Below, piece after piece: positions 54,343 to 62,457 of a stretch of DNA of 64,000 nt. The stretch's first letter is position 1. Each line of letters starts with the position of its first letter. The translations under genes and the position numbers were made by a program. The stretch covers positions 9,404-73,403 of the forward strand of contig JAMPFS010000009.1 of assembly GCA_023664325.1 (NCBI GenBank), in the 5' to 3' direction. Below the pieces are notes generated by a model. That model was not told where the DNA came from. It was given only the letters and a program-made list of their open reading frames with translations, and did no database searches. The stretch comes from Clostridium sp. Lineage in GTDB: Bacteria > Bacillota > Clostridia > Lachnospirales > Lachnospiraceae.

Positions 54343-54551
54343 GGTAATTGCGAAACTCCTAATTTCCAAAATCCAGTTGTGCAATATAGTCAATATCGCA
54401 AACAGGGTATTGGGGAGCCGTCGGTACTTAGGTGCTATATTTTAGCACCTTATGTACCGTTACGAGCGACACATAGCGCAAGCGTACCCAGTTGCGATTT
54501 GTCTATATTGTACAACGGATGTCCTGAAAAACATAAGTTTCGCAATCGCCT
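54343..54551. repeat. Large palindromic MITE-like element in the leader of the DUF2975 gene
   Basis: The ends GGTAATTGCGAAACT and AGTTTCGCAATCGCCT are inverted repeats of the same type as the element at 36816-36949. Nested pairs are TTGTGCAATATAG / CTATATTGTACAA (54377-54389 / 54503-54515) and a central hairpin at 54422-54459 (CGGTAC, AGGTGCTA and their complements). The element lies between the operator-controlled promoter and the ribosome binding site, so it is transcribed as a long hairpin. No protein is encoded inside. Confidence 0.75.
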
Positions 54552-54580
54552 GCAATTCAAGTAGAAAGAAGGAATGTACA

Positions 54581-55288
54581 ATGAAAGAAAACGCAATTTC
54601 CAAAATTAACAAAATGGGGAAGATCGGAACTACCCTTGCCACAATCGCCAAAGTATTCGTGATTCTCGGTCTGGTGTTTACTGCCGCCGGAACGATACTC
54701 TGCGCCTGTCTTCCGAAAGATTTCCTGACGATGCAGATCGACAGCAATCTTCTTATGGACATCAACTTTGCCTCTGTTGGTGCGCAGGCAACTGACGAAG
54801 AGGTATCGCAGATGCAAAAAGAGATTGAGCAATCGCTGAAGGAAGAGGGTATCGTAAACACCGTCAGCGTAAACAACAGCAGCATATCCCTTGATTTCAC
54901 CAGCGATTTCTCCAGCGGTCTCGTGGATTTGGTGGAATTTAACCTGCATAAACTTGTCTGGCCTATGCTGGCTGCCCTCCTCTATCTTGTGATGACCCTA
55001 GTCACCCTGTTTTTTATCAGTTCCCTTTGCAAGACCTTTAAAAACTGCGCATCCCCATTCGAGGACGAGGTGATCCACAAGATGAAAATGCTCGCCTACT
55101 CGCTGATTCCCTGGACAATTCTCTCCTCGGTCTATGATGCCATTGCCGAAAACCTTTTCTCCAACTCTTTTCATCTAAGCATTGGCATTGATTTAGGAAT
55201 GGTCGTTACAGTTTTAATTATTCTGGCTTTAGCTTACATCTTCCAGTATGGCGCAGTATTGCAGCAGGAATCAGACGAAACGTTATAG
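54581..55288 (+). CDS. DUF2975 membrane protein
   Basis: This 235-residue protein has four predicted transmembrane helices (TLATIAKVFVILGLVFTAAG; WPMLAALLYLVMTLVTLFFI; a weaker third; MVVTVLIILALAYIFQYGAV), an outer loop of about 90 residues and the DUF2975 pattern SLCKTFKNCASPFEDEVIHK. Such proteins nearly always precede a small XRE regulator, as here, and their function is unknown. The ATG at 54581 follows AGAAGGAATGTACA. Frames starting inside the palindromic element are not credible. Confidence 0.85.
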   Translation: MKENAISKINKMGKIGTTLATIAKVFVILGLVFTAAGTILCACLPKDFLTMQIDSNLLMDINFASVGAQATDEEVSQMQKEIEQSLKEEGIVNTVSVNNSSISLDFTSDFSSGLVDLVEFNLHKLVWPMLAALLYLVMTLVTLFFISSLCKTFKNCASPFEDEVIHKMKMLAYSLIPWTILSSVYDAIAENLFSNSFHLSIGIDLGMVVTVLIILALAYIFQYGAVLQQESDETL

Positions 55289-55305
55289 AATAGGGGGATG
55301 TTCAA

Positions 55306-55533
55306 ATGGGAAAAATCATATTACGCTTAGACCGGGTGATGGCTGACCGCAAAATGAGTTTGAATGAATTATCCGAAAAAGTCGGTGTCTCCAATGTCAA
55401 CCTATCCAAAATAAAGACGGGCAAAATCAGTGCGATCCGTTTTTCCACGCTGGAAGCAATCTGCGAAGTCTTAGACTGCCAACCCGGAGATATTCTGGAA
55501 TACGATAAGGATGCCAGCCACGAAGGAGGGTAA
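55306..55533 (+). CDS. Small XRE/Cro-type regulator (YozG-like)
   Basis: This 75-residue helix-turn-helix protein contains MADRKMSLNELSEKVGVSNV followed by NLSKIKTGKISAIRFSTLEA, then CEVLDCQPGDILEYD, the YozG-type form. The gene follows DUF2975 by 17 bp with a GGGG-type site. It probably represses its own operon through the palindromes at 54243-54318, since these are the only matching operators seen (inference). Confidence 0.9.
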   Translation: MGKIILRLDRVMADRKMSLNELSEKVGVSNVNLSKIKTGKISAIRFSTLEAICEVLDCQPGDILEYDKDASHEGG

Positions 55534-55614
55534 TCAATCGTTAAATGGGACGGAAAATCCGTCCCATTGTTAAATCACGAAGACTTAACTTCTAAATCAT
55601 ATGAACTTCACCTG

Positions 55615-56186
55615 TCAAGCCAAACCGCAGCAGCTTAAACACCCCTCGTCCATCTCATACACCTCATCGCAGACCTCCATATCCTCCGCATAGTGGCTGG
55701 AAAGCAGTATCGTTTTTCCCTGCTCCTTCAACTGGCAAAGCAGCTCCTTCACCAGACGGATCCCATGCTTATCCAGCCCGTTCATCGGCTCATCTAAAAT
55801 GATGAGATCGGGGTTTTCCATGATCGCCTGCGCGATTCCCAGCCGCTGCCGCATGCCTAACGAGAATTTCCCCACTTTCTTCCGACTGTCCGCATCCAGC
55901 CCGACCTGGTCGATCGGTGCATCAATCTTGATTTCGTTTTCCCCTTCTGCAAGCGTAAGCCGGCATCGGTATCCGTCCTGTTCCGGCTCCAGAAAATCGT
56001 ATGCCGACAAGTCCGTTTCCTTGCCAATATCCTGCAGAAGCTCCTTTGCATTTTGGTTACTGCCTTCACTTCTTACCGCTTTGCTGCCGTCTTCTGTATC
56101 CGGCACACTGGCGCAGCCGGAAGGGCAGCAATCAGAAGCGGTACTGCAAGCCATATGGTTCCTTTCTTCATCGTCTTCTTTTTCAT
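55615..56186 (-). pseudogene. Chimeric remnant: lipoprotein start joined to an ABC ATPase C-terminal half
   Basis: The ATG at 56186, after GGAGGAACATATC, encodes a lipoprotein signal (KKGTIWLAVPLLIAAL). A one-base loss near 56120 breaks the lipobox frame, and restoring it gives LSGCASVPDTEDG. The frame then runs through about 65 residues of lipoprotein. Near 55910 it switches in frame to an ABC ATPase tail (VGKFSLGMRQRLGIAQAIME, LIILDEPMNGLD, ILLSSHYAEDMEVC). Walker A is absent. It lies at the 3' end of the agr locus 2 operon. Confidence 0.75.
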
Positions 56187-56334
56187 GATATGTTCCTCCG
56201 TAATCATCTCTATTGATTGCTTCCATATCCGATTATGATTGCCTTTCCCATCTGTTTTGCATCTTAGTTGTATCAAATTTGTATCTTGTTTCAGGCAATG
56301 GCGGAAGTTTGGATTTCCTCTGTCTTCTCCTTCT

Positions 56335-57165
56335 CTAAAACACATCGCATCTCTCAAAATACATATGTCCAAACAAAACACTTCCAAAAATTACCAATAG
56401 CGACAATATGATGCCAAACACAGGATCGATCCCCCCTTCTTCCATATAACTACTCCGGATCCACATCGTATAACTTCCCATCCAAAATGGACTGGTATAA
56501 TAAGCTGACACAACATATAAGGTGCAAATCCCAAAAAAACTAATAACCGGATTTATGAGGAAACTGGCCAGAATCTGTAACAGAGACAGCGCTAACGTTG
56601 TCAGGCATGGCAGTATCAGCACTGTAAGAACAAATTCTCCCTGTTCCAGATATTGCGCATGCGAATCAACCAGCAGCATTAGGATATCTCCCGAAAAAAG
56701 AAATTTAGATTTTGCTCCACTGCACAGGGCAGCCACCCATATCGTGGCAGAAGCTGCCAAAAAATAAAACAATACACTGAAAACACACCAGATACATTTT
56801 GCATTCCACCAACCTGCTCTGGATTTGCAGGCAATCAGCATATTCTTCCCATAATACCGGAAATCCTTTTCCGGATAATAAGCAATAATATAAGCAATTC
56901 CAATTTGGAAGGCAAACCACAGAATGGGGATTGAAAAAGATTTATCTGGAGAGAAATTATACACAGGCATCCCCTGGAAAATATAGGCAAAATAATCCGC
57001 CACCGATGCAGTACCTCTGAATGCACCATCTGCATAACATTCTGCCAAAACGTCTTTAAATGCAATTACCTGTACATACACCACCACTACAGCCCACAAA
57101 TATTTATACATACATTTTAACGTTCCCTCCACCAAATCATGCCGTACCAGTTCATTCAGCTTCAT
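56335..57165 (-). CDS. ABC-2-type permease subunit, agr locus 2 operon
   Basis: This 276-residue membrane protein has about six transmembrane helices (for example WAVVVVYVQVIAFKDVL, FQIGIAYIIAYYPEKDF, CVFSVLFYFLAASATIWVAA, ILSLLVIFGSVLFGHMYF). Its size and topology are those of LanE/LanG-type or ABC-2 permeases. It overlaps the ATPase gene by 14 bp, forming a permease-ATPase-permease set. The substrate is unknown. A surface or peptide substrate is likely from context. Confidence 0.75.
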   Translation of the reverse strand: MKLNELVRHDLVEGTLKCMYKYLWAVVVVYVQVIAFKDVLAECYADGAFRGTASVADYFAYIFQGMPVYNFSPDKSFSIPILWFAFQIGIAYIIAYYPEKDFRYYGKNMLIACKSRAGWWNAKCIWCVFSVLFYFLAASATIWVAALCSGAKSKFLFSGDILMLLVDSHAQYLEQGEFVLTVLILPCLTTLALSLLQILASFLINPVISFFGICTLYVVSAYYTSPFWMGSYTMWIRSSYMEEGGIDPVFGIILSLLVIFGSVLFGHMYFERCDVF

Positions 57166-57811
57166 TGGACACCTCCGTTCTCTCCATGATCCGCCCTTCC
57201 TTCATCAGGTAAACCACATCACTTAAGTAATAAAGTTCCTCGCTGTCATGACAGGCAAGAATCACAAGCTTTCCTGCCTCCCGCATCCTGACAAGAGTCT
57301 GTTTCACTACTGCTACACTTTCCTCATCAATGGCATTAATCGGTTCATCCAGAATAATGATGTCTGGTTCCCCCAAAATGGCATTGGCAATGCCAAGTTT
57401 CTGCCGCATGCCAAGTGAATATTTTCCATATGACCGATCATCTTCCAAAGAAAGCGCTACACTCTCCATGGCTTTTACAATATCCTCTCTTTGTATTTCT
57501 TCCTGTAATTTCCCCAATAATTCAAGATTCCTATATCCAGTATACTGTTTTAGAAATGCCGGATTCTCAATCAGAGCACCTATGCTTCTTGGAAAAGCAA
57601 TGTCTTTATGCAGAACTTTCCCGTCTATCACGACTTTACCTGCACTGGGTAAAATCAGTCCACAAATCACACGCATCAGCATGGTCTTTCCACATCCGTT
57701 CTTCCCCTTTAAACCATATATTTTCCCCGGAGTAACCGTCATATTGATATCATCCAGAACAACATTTCCTTTGAGTACTTTACATACATTTTGTAATTCT
57801 ATTTGGTTCAT
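57152..57811 (-). CDS. ABC-2-type transporter ATPase, agr locus 2 operon
   Basis: This 219-residue ATPase has a Walker A variant GKNGCGKTMLMRVICGLI, IGALIENPAFLKQYTGYRNL, signature YSLGMRQKLGIANAIL, Walker B IIILDEPINAID and ILACHDSEEL. The type (IENP motif, SLGMRQ signature) is that of bacteriocin-immunity and ABC-2 exporters. The ATG at 57811 follows AGGAGATTCTGGA and overlaps the upstream permease stop. Longer frames reach into that gene and are rejected. Confidence 0.92.
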   Translation of the reverse strand: MNQIELQNVCKVLKGNVVLDDINMTVTPGKIYGLKGKNGCGKTMLMRVICGLILPSAGKVVIDGKVLHKDIAFPRSIGALIENPAFLKQYTGYRNLELLGKLQEEIQREDIVKAMESVALSLEDDRSYGKYSLGMRQKLGIANAILGEPDIIILDEPINAIDEESVAVVKQTLVRMREAGKLVILACHDSEELYYLSDVVYLMKEGRIMERTEVSNEAE

Positions 57812-58614
57812 TCCAGAATCTCCTTTCTCTTTCCCTGCAGCCTTATCCAGAAAATGCCCATCGTCAAAAGCACTGCATAGATCAACAACAACCGAAATGC
57901 ATCTGCCGGACAATCCTGCTGAGGATTTAACATCTGGTAAAGCGACCATGTTTTATCATAGCGGATCAATAAAACCCCTGTCAGTATATAGAATGTAAAC
58001 GGCGTTACAACCGCACTGAACCGACTGGCCACATGCTCTGAAATGCAGACGGAACACACAGCAAGCATTCCGCCAAACATAGCATCAATCAACGTATAAA
58101 TCACGGCATACAAGAGCGGCTTTGTATTGTAAATCTCTGCCATCAAACTGGTATCCCAGACAGCAGCCGTCAAAAATAACAGTTTCTCTGGTCTGCGTTC
58201 CGGATAAAAGGTCATACATAGAATAATACTGGCACACAGGGGAATAAATATCGCCAGCCACCCCGTCACAAAAACTGCTATACATTTTGCTGCAAAATAT
58301 CCCGCTCTGCTGCCCTTCAGACAAATATTTTTAATATAGCCGCTCTGCACATCCTCAAAGTAGGATGCCCCAAATGGCAAAGAGGCAAGAATCGGAAGCA
58401 ACACAAAAAAAAGCTGGTTAAATGCAAATTTATAGTCAGTTCCCAACCATGCTTCGATCATCGGAGTAATCACACCCTCTGTACTCCACACTTTATTTTC
58501 GTGGCAAAAAAACAGCAGATCAAGCACAACAAAGCTCATGCTGATAAAAAGACTAATCCACAGCGTTCGGGAACGAAGCCCTCGTTCCAGTTCAAAAGAT
58601 ATTATTTTTTTCAT
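57808..58614 (-). CDS. ABC-2-type permease, first subunit
   Basis: This 268-residue protein has six hydrophobic segments. It begins with a basic cytoplasmic start (KKIISFELERGLRSRTLWIS) typical of ABC-2 permeases and ends in a basic tail. Other segments include LFFVLLPILASLPFGASYFE and YFAAKCIAVFVTGWLAIFIP. It lies directly upstream of the ATPase and belongs to the same transporter. No family more specific than ABC-2 can be named from the sequence alone. Confidence 0.75.
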   Translation of the reverse strand: MKKIISFELERGLRSRTLWISLFISMSFVVLDLLFFCHENKVWSTEGVITPMIEAWLGTDYKFAFNQLFFVLLPILASLPFGASYFEDVQSGYIKNICLKGSRAGYFAAKCIAVFVTGWLAIFIPLCASIILCMTFYPERRPEKLLFLTAAVWDTSLMAEIYNTKPLLYAVIYTLIDAMFGGMLAVCSVCISEHVASRFSAVVTPFTFYILTGVLLIRYDKTWSLYQMLNPQQDCPADAFRLLLIYAVLLTMGIFWIRLQGKRKEILE

Positions 58615-58623
58615 CAGATCACC

Positions 58624-59175
58624 TCATTCGATTCGGATACATATTTTTTCAGGAGTAGTCTCTAAAACGTAAAAAAAAGAGTTTTCATTAAGGCTTTCCC
58701 ATGTTCGGTCTGAAAAAGCATTCCGATTCACTTCTGTCAACAGCCAAAATTCCTGCACCTGGCCTGACTCAAAAACCTCCGAGGAAAAACGGTTGACATT
58801 CTGACCTAAAAACGGGTCAATTCCATTTGCCCAGGTCAGCGTCTCGAAGCCAAGACCAAAGGCATCAAAGAAAATATCCCAATCAATATCTTGTCCAGAA
58901 TGGTTTTCCACCCTGACTTTAAGGCCCAGCACACGGTCTTCTCCGGAAAATTCCCCATTCATCTCGTCCAATTCTGTTCCTATATAATTTTCATATTCCG
59001 CAGGGGTAAGAAAAATGGAATCTACAGGAGTGACACATATCCCTCTCCAATGAAAACTTTCCCCCTGCCCATACTCTACAACCATTTGTGGGAATCTTTC
59101 ATTTAAACGAACAACATGCATTACCCAGCTGCTAATAATACACAAGACAAAAAGAACCAGCCATTTTCTATTCAT
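58624..59175 (-). CDS. Membrane-anchored extracytoplasmic protein, unknown
   Basis: This 183-residue protein starts with a hydrophobic anchor (KWLVLFVLCIISSWVMHVV). The outer domain contains FLTPAEYENYIGTELDEMNG, VRVENHSGQDIDWDIFFDAF and a C-terminal YVLETTPEKICIRIE. The sheet-like VRVENHSGQDI part recalls DUF4352-type immunoglobulin-like domains. It overlaps the preceding gene by 8 bp and lies 9 bp before the permease, so it probably assists the transporter or modifies its cargo outside the membrane. Confidence 0.7.
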   Translation of the reverse strand: MNRKWLVLFVLCIISSWVMHVVRLNERFPQMVVEYGQGESFHWRGICVTPVDSIFLTPAEYENYIGTELDEMNGEFSGEDRVLGLKVRVENHSGQDIDWDIFFDAFGLGFETLTWANGIDPFLGQNVNRFSSEVFESGQVQEFWLLTEVNRNAFSDRTWESLNENSFFYVLETTPEKICIRIE

Positions 59176-60034
59176 GCCTCTCCCCCTTTATCAATGACTC
59201 CAGTGAAAACATGTTCTTTCCAATAGCAAGGTTTCCCCCCATCTCTACCATTTCATTATCAACAGTGCCAATATAATACTCCGCCTTTTCCCCCAAATCA
59301 TCTACTTGAAAACCAAGGGTACAAACCATCTCTTCCCCTGCATCCATATTCACTATAAAAAAAGAATGCATACGATCATCCCCCTCCGTATGTTCCGGCT
59401 GGTTAAAATAAATATTCGTATCTGTTCGATTTGTCCACTCCTTAAAATCGGCACTGGTTGCAACCAGATCTAACTCGTTTAAAAACACGTCCGTATTTTC
59501 ATTTCTTCTATTTTTAATCCTGCACTCCACAAAAACATATTTTTGTGGGATTTCCTCCGTACTGGTATACTTCTCAATAATACTCTGGTTACGGCTATAA
59601 ATCTCCTTCGTCTCCTCAATAGAATACTTATCCAGATTATTCCACATCTCTTTCAGTTCCGGTGACTCCTGCTCAATCGCCTCATAATTCACCACCTGGC
59701 TTTCCCGAACCGCAGAAGGCTGTTCTTTCTCGTAAAAATATTCTGCTCCATACTGTTCCTGGTTTTCAAACTCTCCTACACTAAGAACCGAATATCCAAG
59801 CACCTCCACATCAAAATCATACTCTACGCAAAAGACAGTGCTGCTCTTCTCCTCTGCTTCCTCCTCCCCGGTATTCTCAGCCACTGTCTGCTGGCTTTCT
59901 TTGACTAAATTATCACGATACCGTTGTGCTGCTGTCTGCGTGTTCTTCTGCGTTTTATAAAAATAGACACCACCTGCCACGGCACAAAGCATGAACAGCA
60001 CAAGAAATGGGATAAATTGGGGTTTCTTATTCAT
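59168..60034 (-). CDS. Membrane-anchored extracytoplasmic protein, DUF-like, unknown
   Basis: This 288-residue protein has a basic start and one helix (FIPFLVLFMLCAVAGGVYFY). A polar coiled stretch follows, and then an outer domain with KYVFVECRIKNRRNENTDVF, FNQPEHTEGDDRMHSFFIVN and MVCTLGFQVDDLGEKAEYYI. It shares the general plan of the next protein, an anchored immunoglobulin-like domain, so the two may be paralogues or partners. GGAGCGTTGGTGGAA precedes the ATG at 60034. No catalytic motif was found. Confidence 0.7.
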   Translation of the reverse strand: MNKKPQFIPFLVLFMLCAVAGGVYFYKTQKNTQTAAQRYRDNLVKESQQTVAENTGEEEAEEKSSTVFCVEYDFDVEVLGYSVLSVGEFENQEQYGAEYFYEKEQPSAVRESQVVNYEAIEQESPELKEMWNNLDKYSIEETKEIYSRNQSIIEKYTSTEEIPQKYVFVECRIKNRRNENTDVFLNELDLVATSADFKEWTNRTDTNIYFNQPEHTEGDDRMHSFFIVNMDAGEEMVCTLGFQVDDLGEKAEYYIGTVDNEMVEMGGNLAIGKNMFSLESLIKGERHE

Positions 60035-60108
60035 TTCCACCAACGCTCCTTTCCAGGGTACCATCTCTTACATAGACGGTACTCCAGTTACATTATTACC
60101 CTATATGT

Positions 60109-60531
60109 CTAATAAACTGTATAGTTTTTTGTAGAGTCCGGACTCCATAAACCGGATGTAGTAACGTTCTTCTTCTCTGTAATTGCATCAAATCGCAGCC
60201 TTGCCTTTGTACAGCCTGCTTCTCTCACCGTATTCGTAATACTGCACTCTGTTTCCATTGGCAGCTTAAATTTCTGGGAACACTGATAAGATTCACCATC
60301 CTTCAAGCCTCCTACCGTATAATAAATTGGCTGTCCTTTCTGTGGGTAAACATAAACCTTTGTTGTATCTTTTTTATCCTCCCAGTCTGTACGTGCCATT
60401 CCTACATAACTGTTAAAAGTAAACTTTCTGTTTTGTACATTGCCAGCAGCAGAAGCCAGACTGGCATTCCCCATTACACATCCCAATACCATAACCGCAG
60501 AAAGTATCATGAAACTTATTCTCTTTTTCAT
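60109..60531 (-). CDS. Small secreted protein, first cargo gene after agr locus 2
   Basis: A signal peptide (MKKRISFMILSAVMVLGCVM, cleaved after ASLASAA) leads a 115-residue mature protein. It contains KFTFNSYVGMARTDWEDKKD, VYVYPQKGQPIYYTVGGL, two cysteines (QCSQK, ECSIT) plus AGCTKARLRF, and ends GLWSPDSTKNYTVY. It looks like a compact beta-rich secreted protein. I do not recognise the family, and a bacteriocin-like role is only a guess from its neighbours (agrBD upstream, ABC transporter downstream). GAGAGG precedes the ATG at 60531. Confidence 0.7.
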   Translation of the reverse strand: MKKRISFMILSAVMVLGCVMGNASLASAAGNVQNRKFTFNSYVGMARTDWEDKKDTTKVYVYPQKGQPIYYTVGGLKDGESYQCSQKFKLPMETECSITNTVREAGCTKARLRFDAITEKKNVTTSGLWSPDSTKNYTVY

Positions 60532-60585
60532 AAATATGTACCTCTCTTTCATTTTTCACCTAATAATATCCTAATTTGTATTTCC

Positions 60586-60633
60586 GGCTTTCTATCAGGT
60601 AACTTGCTCAAAAGTTTCGGTTGATAGAAAGCC
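60586..60633. promoter_or_regulatory. Perfect 12-bp hairpin between agrD2 and the secreted-protein gene
   Basis: GGCTTTCTATCA (60586-60597) and TGATAGAAAGCC (60622-60633) are perfect inverted repeats with a 24-base loop. There is no T run on the minus-strand side, so on the operon's own strand it is not a typical terminator. It could act as a processing site or attenuator, or end transcription weakly. Confidence 0.55.
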
Positions 60634-60636
60634 TTT

Positions 60637-60663
60637 TCAAATTGGCGGACTGTCCTCCATCAT
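60637..60663 (-). CDS. Possible eight-codon leader ORF
   Basis: ATGATGGAGGACAGT begins an ORF of eight codons (MMEDSPPI) placed directly after the strong site AAGGAGGGAAAGT and ending four bases before the hairpin arm. The unusually good ribosome binding site in front of such a short frame suggests a leader peptide or ribosome-loading signal. This could also be chance. Confidence 0.3.
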   Translation of the reverse strand: MMEDSPPI

Positions 60664-60676
60664 ACTTTCCCTCCTT

Positions 60677-60832
60677 TTACTTAACCGCCTTATCCGTCTC
60701 TTCCAGTTCCTCTCGCAAACACTCCGGCAGTTTTACTTCTCCCCACGCACGGCCCGAACAGGAATTTACCTGAATTCCTTTTGCTATGCGGCACAACTGC
60801 TTATTAATTGTTTGCTTTATACAGTGCTTCAT
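60677..60832 (-). CDS. agrD: Cyclic autoinducer peptide precursor, locus 2
   Basis: This 51-residue AgrD-like precursor has a basic amphipathic N-terminus (MKHCIKQTINKQLCRIAKGI), a core around VNSCSGRAW and an acidic tail (VKLPECLREELEETDKAVK). The P-E-x-L-x-x-E-L pattern after the core is typical of AgrD tails, and Cys25 is the likely thiolactone residue. The ATG follows AAGGAGGTGAATCAGC and overlaps the agrB stop region by 29 bp. The second agr signal of the window therefore differs completely from the first. Confidence 0.8.
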   Translation of the reverse strand: MKHCIKQTINKQLCRIAKGIQVNSCSGRAWGEVKLPECLREELEETDKAVK

Positions 60833-61430
60833 GCTGATTCACCTCCTTCTTCTGTATTCGGACACATAGAAATACCATTTCAAACATATGAAAAAATACT
60901 GCAAACATCATCGTGTTATATAATTGCTGCGGTACGCAAATGCCTGATGCGAATATGACAGCCATTCCAACCAGCGCCTTTCCCTTAAATCCCATCCTCT
61001 GTTTTTTGCTATACAGCATTCGGTCTTCGGATTGTATTGGCGCAAAATATAGAATGAAAACGATCAATACCACTGCGGCAAAAACACATACACCCTTTTT
61101 AAGCATGATATTGTTCCCTAAAAATATAATCAGCGAGAGGTTCACTAACGACTGAAGAAAGCAGCCTGTTATTGTTTTCCGGTGCATGCCGCCGGTGTAA
61201 CTCCGAAGCATTATGATAACTCCAAAAGCAGCCAGAAATTCCTTCAGATAACCTGTTATGCCAAAAAGAATACATAACAAAACCGTCTTCTCCATTCCGC
61301 TGATGATTACCCGAAGGGAATAATCCACTTTCAAAAATACCGTTTCTCCATACTCCCTTGTACCAAGAAACTGAAGCAGTTTTTGAACCACCTGGTCTAT
61401 ATGCTTTTCCCATAAATGATTTCCTGTCAT
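60804..61430 (-). CDS. agrB: AgrB-type peptide-processing membrane protease, locus 2
   Basis: This 208-residue membrane protein carries the catalytic His83 (LRSYTGGMHRKT) and Cys90 (TITGC) seven residues apart, as in AgrB of locus 1. Helices follow (VNLSLIIFLGNNIM, GVCVFAAVVLIVFILYFAPI). It matures the AgrD peptide encoded overlapping its end. It is divergent from a LytTR regulator/GHKL kinase pair, with phased repeats between them. GGAGATACGAGAG precedes the ATG. Confidence 0.9.
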   Translation of the reverse strand: MTGNHLWEKHIDQVVQKLLQFLGTREYGETVFLKVDYSLRVIISGMEKTVLLCILFGITGYLKEFLAAFGVIIMLRSYTGGMHRKTITGCFLQSLVNLSLIIFLGNNIMLKKGVCVFAAVVLIVFILYFAPIQSEDRMLYSKKQRMGFKGKALVGMAVIFASGICVPQQLYNTMMFAVFFHMFEMVFLCVRIQKKEVNQHEALYKANN

Positions 61431-61500
61431 CTCTCGTATCTCCTTGTCCTGTCTCCTTTATAAATCATTAGTTTTGTAAAATCAATAGGAACTACGGAAA

Positions 61501-61540
61501 ACGACTGCAAATGCAATTTAAACGACCGCAAATGCAATTT
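61501..61540. promoter_or_regulatory. Two 21-bp-phased direct repeats, likely LytTR binding site
   Basis: ACGACTGCAAATGCAATTT (61501-61519) and ACGACCGCAAATGCAATTT (61522-61540) differ at one base and start exactly 21 bp apart. LytTR regulators bind direct repeats spaced by two helical turns. The site is central in the 200-bp gap between divergent agrB2 and the LytTR regulator gene. A TATAAT at 61560 could serve the regulator gene. ACGGAAA occurs on both flanks (61494, 61551). Confidence 0.75.
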
Positions 61541-61629
61541 TTCCCCTATGACGGAAACTTATAATATGATATACTATGAACAATACCACAATATCTTCAT
61601 GTCCATGATTTTAAGGAGGTATTATAACC

Positions 61630-62373
61630 ATGCATAATATTTTAATCGTAGAAGATAACCCGGAACAGAACAGGGAACTCCGTGAGAGCATACACGATTC
61701 CTATCCGAATTGGAAAATATCCAGCGCTTACAGCTTTGAGGAAGCAAATGATATGTTAGTACAATCCATCCATATGAATGACTACTTTTCTATGTTTTTA
61801 TTAGATGTGCAATTAAAGGACGATCCCTGCGATTTTGGCGGTTTTGTTTTGGCAAATGAAATTCGTTCCCAAAAAGCCTATTATACAGTACCCATCTTAT
61901 TTCTCACATCTGTTTCCGAAAAAACAAGCTATGCATTATCAAATTTTCATTGCTACAATTACATTACAAAACCATACTCACCCGATGATGTAATCGGTCA
62001 GATCCATCAAATGCTGATGACTGGTTTTTTGGAAACGAACTCCATACGCATTACAGATACCGACCGGATTCAGCACCGCATTGTCCAACAGGATATCTGC
62101 TACATTGAATCCAAATCACATCTGGTTATAATAAACACGACCGATGGCAGTATTACATCACGGGAGACGAGTTTTTCATCTCTTAAGGAGCAGCTAACCG
62201 GTGACTTTGTACAATGCCACAAAAAATATATTGTAAATCTTGCACATATTGATAATTATGACAGACAGAACCGGCTTTTACGGCTTGGTATCCATTTAGT
62301 ACCGGTAAGCCGGACATACAAGGAGACGTTGGAAAACCTTCTCCGCAAAAAAAATTTATTTGAAGAAAAATAG
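61630..62373 (+). CDS. LytTR-family response regulator, locus 2
   Basis: This 247-residue protein has a receiver (NILIVEDNPEQNRELRESI, phospho-acceptor in FLLDVQLKDDPCDFGGFVL, lysine in YITKPYSPDD) and a LytTR domain (IVQQDICYIESKSHLVIINT ... FVQCHKKYIVNLAHIDNYDR). The phased repeats just upstream are its probable target. AAGGAGGTATTATAACC leads the ATG. It forms an operon with the kinase that follows and, unlike AgrA of locus 1, precedes it. Confidence 0.92.
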   Translation: MHNILIVEDNPEQNRELRESIHDSYPNWKISSAYSFEEANDMLVQSIHMNDYFSMFLLDVQLKDDPCDFGGFVLANEIRSQKAYYTVPILFLTSVSEKTSYALSNFHCYNYITKPYSPDDVIGQIHQMLMTGFLETNSIRITDTDRIQHRIVQQDICYIESKSHLVIINTTDGSITSRETSFSSLKEQLTGDFVQCHKKYIVNLAHIDNYDRQNRLLRLGIHLVPVSRTYKETLENLLRKKNLFEEK

Positions 62374-62457
62374 GCACTTCCCAAATTAACACTGCATAAC
62401 TTTGCCGGAACTTGCTAACCAAAAAATACCAAAAAGAAAAATGGAGGGACATACAAT

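Noticed and set aside
55615..60531. Complete lantibiotic cluster with LanFEG immunity
   Set aside because: No LanB, LanC, LanM or leader peptide with a typical Ser/Thr/Cys core was found. Only ABC-2-type transporter similarity is present.
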